64,000 nucleotides of DNA. Origin: Diploscapter coronatus. Lineage: Eukaryota > Nematoda > Chromadorea > Rhabditida > Rhabditidae. The stretch is taken from assembly GCA_964036155.1 (NCBI GenBank), contig OZ038423.1:16135249-16199248 (forward strand), in the 5' to 3' direction. The notes below the pieces were generated by a model. The model was given only the letters and a program-made list of their open reading frames with translations. It was not told the DNA's origin and ran no database searches. The translations under genes were made by a program, and so were the position numbers. Of this stretch, positions 59,465-64,000 are shown one piece after another (position 1 is the first letter of the stretch; every line of letters begins with the position of its first letter).

Positions 59465-62400
59465 ATGGCGCGGCGAGGATGCTCGCGCGGCATAATTTTA
59501 CCGTTTTTAATCATTCTAATTGTTGGTGGATTGATAGCGCTAATTGTAACGATAGCGCTAGTTTCACGGTCAAGTGATAAAAGTTAGTGGGTTCAATTGC
59601 ATGTTAAATTTTGATACGGTCTAAACAATTGAGTTCTTTTAATTCAGAAAAAAAGTTTACGATCGAATAATAAAGTAATACTTTAAAATTATTGTATATC
59701 ACTTGAGAGAGTTTTCAAATTTATGAAGTACTTATTTTTAAATTTCTAATAATTTTAAAATTAACATTTTAGGTCCATTAAATGTTGTCACTATGGCATT
59801 CTGTGTGTCAAATAAAGAGAAAGCATTTAGTCAAAGTATATCAAATTTACGGTTTAAACGTGCCGGCTCTTTAGACCTTCCTTGCAGTTTGGAGAGCGTA
59901 AGCTAAAAATAACAATCAACAATTCAGATTATATTTTAGTACGTGACAATAGCCACTGGTACAATTAAGAATTTGAAAGGCTATGATAATATGTAGGTTA
60001 AATCTAAAATTAGCTTTTATTCCCTGCTATTTTCAGAATCTATCGATTTTTGCTGTATGACAGCGACGCTAACCTTTACAATGACGGAAATACCTTCGCC
60101 GCGCAGGACGCGTTAAGTCAGTTACCGCAAATCGTACTTGGTTCAGATACTGGAATTATCAGTCAGACATCGTAGGAATTTGTTGTCCATAATGTTTTCA
60201 AAATTATGACTCAGGGCCTTTGAATTCTATTACGAACTGCAAAATTCCGTTGACAGTAATGACTTGACTTTCTTTGCTCCATGTAGTGGATCCAGCCCGT
60301 GAGTTGGAATTGAAGTCATTGATTCGAGCATAATTAACTCATGTAAATTCAGAGGTGACATGGAGAGCTTGCGGAAATTCTTAGGGGAAAATACAGCCAC
60401 TAATACGAAGTCCATGGTCGTGGTTTCGCTGGATAATACCACTTCTGCGATGTATAATGGCAATATGTATGGGAACTACACGACGAACATCGGTCGTGAC
60501 AATCCAGACCCTGGGAAAGCCATCAGTGGTCAGATTACTGGGGATTGTAAGTCGTTTCCATTTATTTTTGAAACTCCTTCTAAATTTTAGTCGGCGACGC
60601 GACCACCAAAGTTCCCATAGCGCCGACGAGCGCCGTCACGACTTCCACGGTGACGTCTTCCAACCGACCTGTGACCACAACGACCAAAAACATACTGCCC
60701 ACGTCGATCTCCTCAAGCCCAAATCCAGTCCAAACGGCCACGACACCGAAGAGCACAGTCGTTCCCTCTTCAAGCACCAATCCGCCCTCCACAAGCCGAT
60801 CAAGCACAGTGCAGCAGTCTTCCAGCAAAGGGTCTACATCAAATGTGCCGCAAACGAGCCCGACGTCCCAAAGCTCGCCTTCGACACAGCAGACGGGTCC
60901 AGCTGGGACTTCGACGCAACAGCCTGTTGGTCCATCTTCGACAACAAGCAGTCCAGTTGCTACTTCCGGACAAACGACACAGAAACAGACTTCTCCGACT
61001 AGGTGAAATGAAGAGGTTTATAAAGAAAAATTATCTAAATTTAGTGTGCCAAGTGCGGCATCCTCTTCACCAGGGCAAACGACGGTTCAGTCGACCCAGC
61101 CACAAACTTCACCAACCAGGTAAATGCTGAATGTTCGAAGGGAGGATAATTTGTTTGCAATTTAGTGTACCTAGCGCCCCTTCATCTTCCCCAGGGAAAA
61201 CGACGGTGCAGTCGACTCAGCCACAGACTTCACCAACCAGGTAAGGTGATGAAATTGAAAGAATATCGTCTTTGAATTTAGTGTACCTAGCACCGCTTCA
61301 TCTTCCCCAGGACAGACGACTCAGCCGCAAACTCCATCGACATCAGCTCAGCAAACCAGGTACTAGCAAATAATTTGAGGAGAAAAATCTGAATTCAGTG
61401 CACCAAGTGCTGCCTCGTCTTCACCTGGACAGACAACCGCGGCTTCCACTCAACAGCAAACTTCTCAGACCAGGTATAATGACTGTTGTGCTTGCCATTT
61501 GTGTGCCGGTCACAAGTCTTAACAATTTATGAGAATTGTTGGAGAAAACTTTCAACCAACCGCTCAGGAAGTTGGCAGGATGAGAGCAGACTGAATAGAA
61601 GGGGAGAGAGACTGCCAATCAATAATTGGTCAGTAGAGAACAGTAGAAGATGAGAAAGAAGTCAGATGCAGAGTGGAAAGGCAATGGCCGTGTGGCGGCA
61701 CTGGGGATATGAGGAATAAATAGTATGGGGAAAGTGAATAGAGTGAGCCTCCAACAATGATAAGGTTTTGAAAAATCTGTTTTTATTTAGTGTGTCAAGC
61801 GTGTCGTCTACTTCGCCAGGACAAACAACGGCTTCAACAACTCAACAGCAGACTTCGCCTACGAGGTAAAATGAAGGTGTGAGTAAATCGGACATTTCTG
61901 AATTCAGCGTTACAAGTCCCACTTCAGCAAGCAGTACTACAGGAGGCACAAGTCAAAGTAGAAAATTAAATAGATTTTTTCTCTTATAACTGGTAATTTA
62001 AGGTACGACGCCGAATTCGGGGCAGTCATCGACCTCGCAAAGCCAAGGTTCCTCTTCGACCTTGCCACAGACATCAACTATCGGAAGCAGTCAGAGTGAG
62101 ATCAAAACAAAAGAAAAAAACTGATTGGATATTTAGCCGCCACTCAAAACCCAACAACGGCTTCGACCTCGCAAACCCAAGGGTCCTCTTCGACCTTGCC
62201 ACAGACATCAACTATCGGAAGCAGTCAGAGTGAGATCAAAACAAAAGAAAAAAACTGATTGGATATTTAGCCGCCACTCAAAATCCAACAACGGCTTCGA
62301 CCTCGCAAACCCAAGGGTCCTCTTCGACCTTGCCACAGACATCAACTATCGGAAGCAGTCAGAGTGAGATCAAAACAAAAGAAAAAAACTGATTGGATAT

Positions 62401-64000
62401 TTAGCCGCCACTCAAAACCCAACAACGGCTTCGACCTCGCAAACCCAAGGGTCCTCTTCGACCTTGCCACAGACATCAACTATCGGAAGCAGTCAGAGTG
62501 AGATTGAAACAAAAGAAAAAACTGATTAAATGAACATTTAGCCGCCACTCAAAATCCAACAACGGCTTCGACCTCGCAAACCCAAGGGTCCTCTTCGACC
62601 TTGCCACAGACATCAACTATCGGAAGCAGTCAGAGTGAGATCAAAACAAAAGAAAAAAACTGATTGGATATTTAGCCGCCACTCAAAACCCAACAACGGC
62701 TTCGACCTCGCAAACCCAAGGGTCCTCTTCGACCTTGCCACAGACATCAACTATCGGAAGCAGTCAGAGTGAGATCAAAACAAAAGAAAAAAACTGATTG
62801 GATATTTAGCCGCCACTCAAAACCCAACAACGGCTTCGACCTCGCAAACCCAAGGGTCCTCTTCGACCTTGCCACAGACATCAACTATCGGAAGCAGTCA
62901 GAGTGAGATTGAAACAAAAGAAAAAACTGATTAAATGAACATTTAGCCGCCACTCAAAATCCAACAACGGCTTCGACCTCGCAAACCCAAGGGTCCTCTT
63001 CGACCTTGCCACAGACATCAACTATCGGAAGCAGTCAGAGTGAGATCAAAACAAAAGAAAAAAACTGATTGGATATTTAGCCGCCACTCAAAATCCAACA
63101 ACGGCTTCGACCTCGCAAACCCAAGGGTCCTCTTCGACCTCACAAACCCAAGGGTCCTCTTCGACCTTACCACAGACGTCCGTTACAGGAAGCAGTCAGA
63201 GTGAGATCAAAACAAAAGAAAAAAAACTGATTGGATATTTAGCCGCCACTCAAAATCCAACAACGGCTTCGACCTCGCAAACCCAAGGGTCCTCTTCGAC
63301 CTCACAAACCCAAGGGTCCTCTTCGACCTTGCCACAGACATCAACTATCGGAAGCAGTCAGAGTGAGATTGAAACAAAAGAAAAAACTGATTAAATGAAC
63401 ATTTAGCCGCCACTCAAAATCCAACAACGGCTTCGACCTCGCAAACCCAAGGGTCCTCTTCGACCTTGCCACAGACATCAACTATCGGAAGCAGTCAGAG
63501 TGAGATCAAAACAAAAGAAAAAACTGATTAAATGAACATTTAGCCGCCACTCAAAATCCAACAACGGCTTCGACCTCACAAACCCAAGGGTCCTCTTCGA
63601 CCTTACCACAGACGTCCGTTACAGGAAGCAGTCAGAGTGAGATCAAAACAAAAGAAAAAAACTGATTGGATATTTAGCCGCCACTCAAAATCCAACAACG
63701 GCTTCGACCTCGCAAACCCAAGGGTCCTCTTCGACCTCACAAACCCAAGGGTCCTCTTCGACCTTACCACAGACATCAACTATCGGAAGCAGTCAGAGTG
63801 AGATCAAAACAAAAGAAAAAAACTGATTGGATATTTAGCCGCCACTCAAAATCCAACAACGGCTTCGACCTCGCAAACCCAAGGGTCCTCTTCGACCTTA
63901 CCACAGACGTCCGTTACAGGAAGCAGTCAGAGTGAGATCAAAACAAAAGAAAAAAACTGATTGGATATTTAGCCGCCACTCAAAATCCAACAACGGCTTC
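59465..64000 (+). CDS. Membrane-anchored mucin-like protein (3' end beyond window)
   Basis: Leading exons: 59465-59582, 59773-59897, 59940-59992, 60037-60171, 60215-60298, 60353-60546, 60591-61002, then 61045-61119, 61166-61240, 61282-61359, 61399-61473, 61791-61865, 61908-61957, then the repeat exons from 62003. Residues 1-8 are basic (MARRGCSR) and 9-34 form a TM helix, so a type II protein with an extracellular C-terminus is expected. Residues about 40-236 form a folded domain (NVVTMAFCVSN, YRFLLYDSDANLYNDG, SMVVVSLDNTT) that could be a von Willebrand A-like fold; this is tentative. After that the protein is Ser/Thr/Pro/Gln-rich, typical of heavily O-glycosylated mucins of cuticle or gut surface coats. 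Exons 8-12 are diverged repeats of one 75-bp module (VPSAASSSPGQTT). Confidence 0.82.
62003..64000 (+). repeat. Tandem array of exon-plus-intron units in the mucin gene
   Basis: At least 14 complete units plus a partial one. Each has an exon of 93 bp (or 120 bp when a 27-bp TCACAAACCCAAGGGTCCTC-type block is duplicated) and an intron of 41, 42 or 44 bp, all beginning gtgagat and ending tttag. Exon starts: 62003, 62137, 62271, 62405, 62542, 62676, 62810, 62947, 63081, 63243, 63407, 63544, 63678, 63839 and 63973 (cut by the window end). Exons start and end in phase 1, so any number can be included or skipped in frame. The repeated peptide is about 31 residues, containing ATQNPTTASTSQTQGSSST. 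Units are nearly identical; two exon-end types (TSTIGSSQ and TSVTGSSQ) and two intron types alternate. Confidence 0.95.

Overview
The window reads as a chromosomal piece of a nematode genome. The evidence is a cuticle-collagen C-terminus ending in the family's CPPPRTAPGY-type tail, a PMT-2-type phosphoethanolamine methyltransferase, a nematode-type class-2 (lips) lipase, a CLHM channel, many introns of 40-60 bp, and probable spliced-leader acceptors just upstream of several start codons. I rebuilt fourteen protein-coding genes exon by exon. Every internal exon length was checked against the reading frame. A collagen 3' end and one F-box/kelch remnant were also found. No tRNA, rRNA or CRISPR array was recognised.

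Layout. 1-1.2 kb: 3' end of a cuticle collagen (+). 1.2-3.9 kb: no gene seen. 4.0-9.6 kb: two tandem paralogues (-) encoding single-pass membrane coiled-coil proteins with a TGN38-like YQRL tail. 10.3-17.4 kb: SR-type cyclophilin (-). 18.3-23.4 kb: threonyl-tRNA synthetase (-), separated by a 470-bp perfect-looking palindrome from the divergent condensin gene smc-4 (+, 24.7-34.6 kb). 35.0-36.9 kb: class-2 lipase (-). 37.4-39.1 kb: CLHM/CALHM channel (-). 40.7-43.8 kb: PMT-2 (-). 44.6-49.7 kb: a probable two-gene operon (-) of a chromo-barrel protein followed by a RING1-type E3 ligase. 50.6-51.3 kb: FG-rich C2H2 finger protein (+). 52.1-53.1 kb: small unrecognised protein (+). 53.6-56.3 kb: PurM-PurN fusion of purine synthesis (-). 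56.4-57.0 kb: F-box/kelch remnant (-). 59.5 kb to the end: a membrane mucin (+) whose Ser/Thr-rich exon, together with its intron, is tandemly amplified at least 14 times and runs off the window.

Three themes stand out. (1) Splicing is unusual: about eight introns of roughly 170 appear to use GC donors, mostly without the GCAAGT consensus, and several acceptors end in AAG or GAG. (2) Small inverted-repeat transposons are common in introns and spacers. One, with a clear 8-bp target duplication, has landed inside a purM exon and seems to be spliced out as a new intron (an introner-like event). (3) Tandem duplication acts at gene scale (the YQRL pair) and at exon-intron scale (the mucin array). 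The genes mostly serve housekeeping functions (translation, condensin, purine and phosphocholine synthesis, Polycomb-type chromatin); their adjacency appears incidental except for the chromatin operon and the tandem pair.
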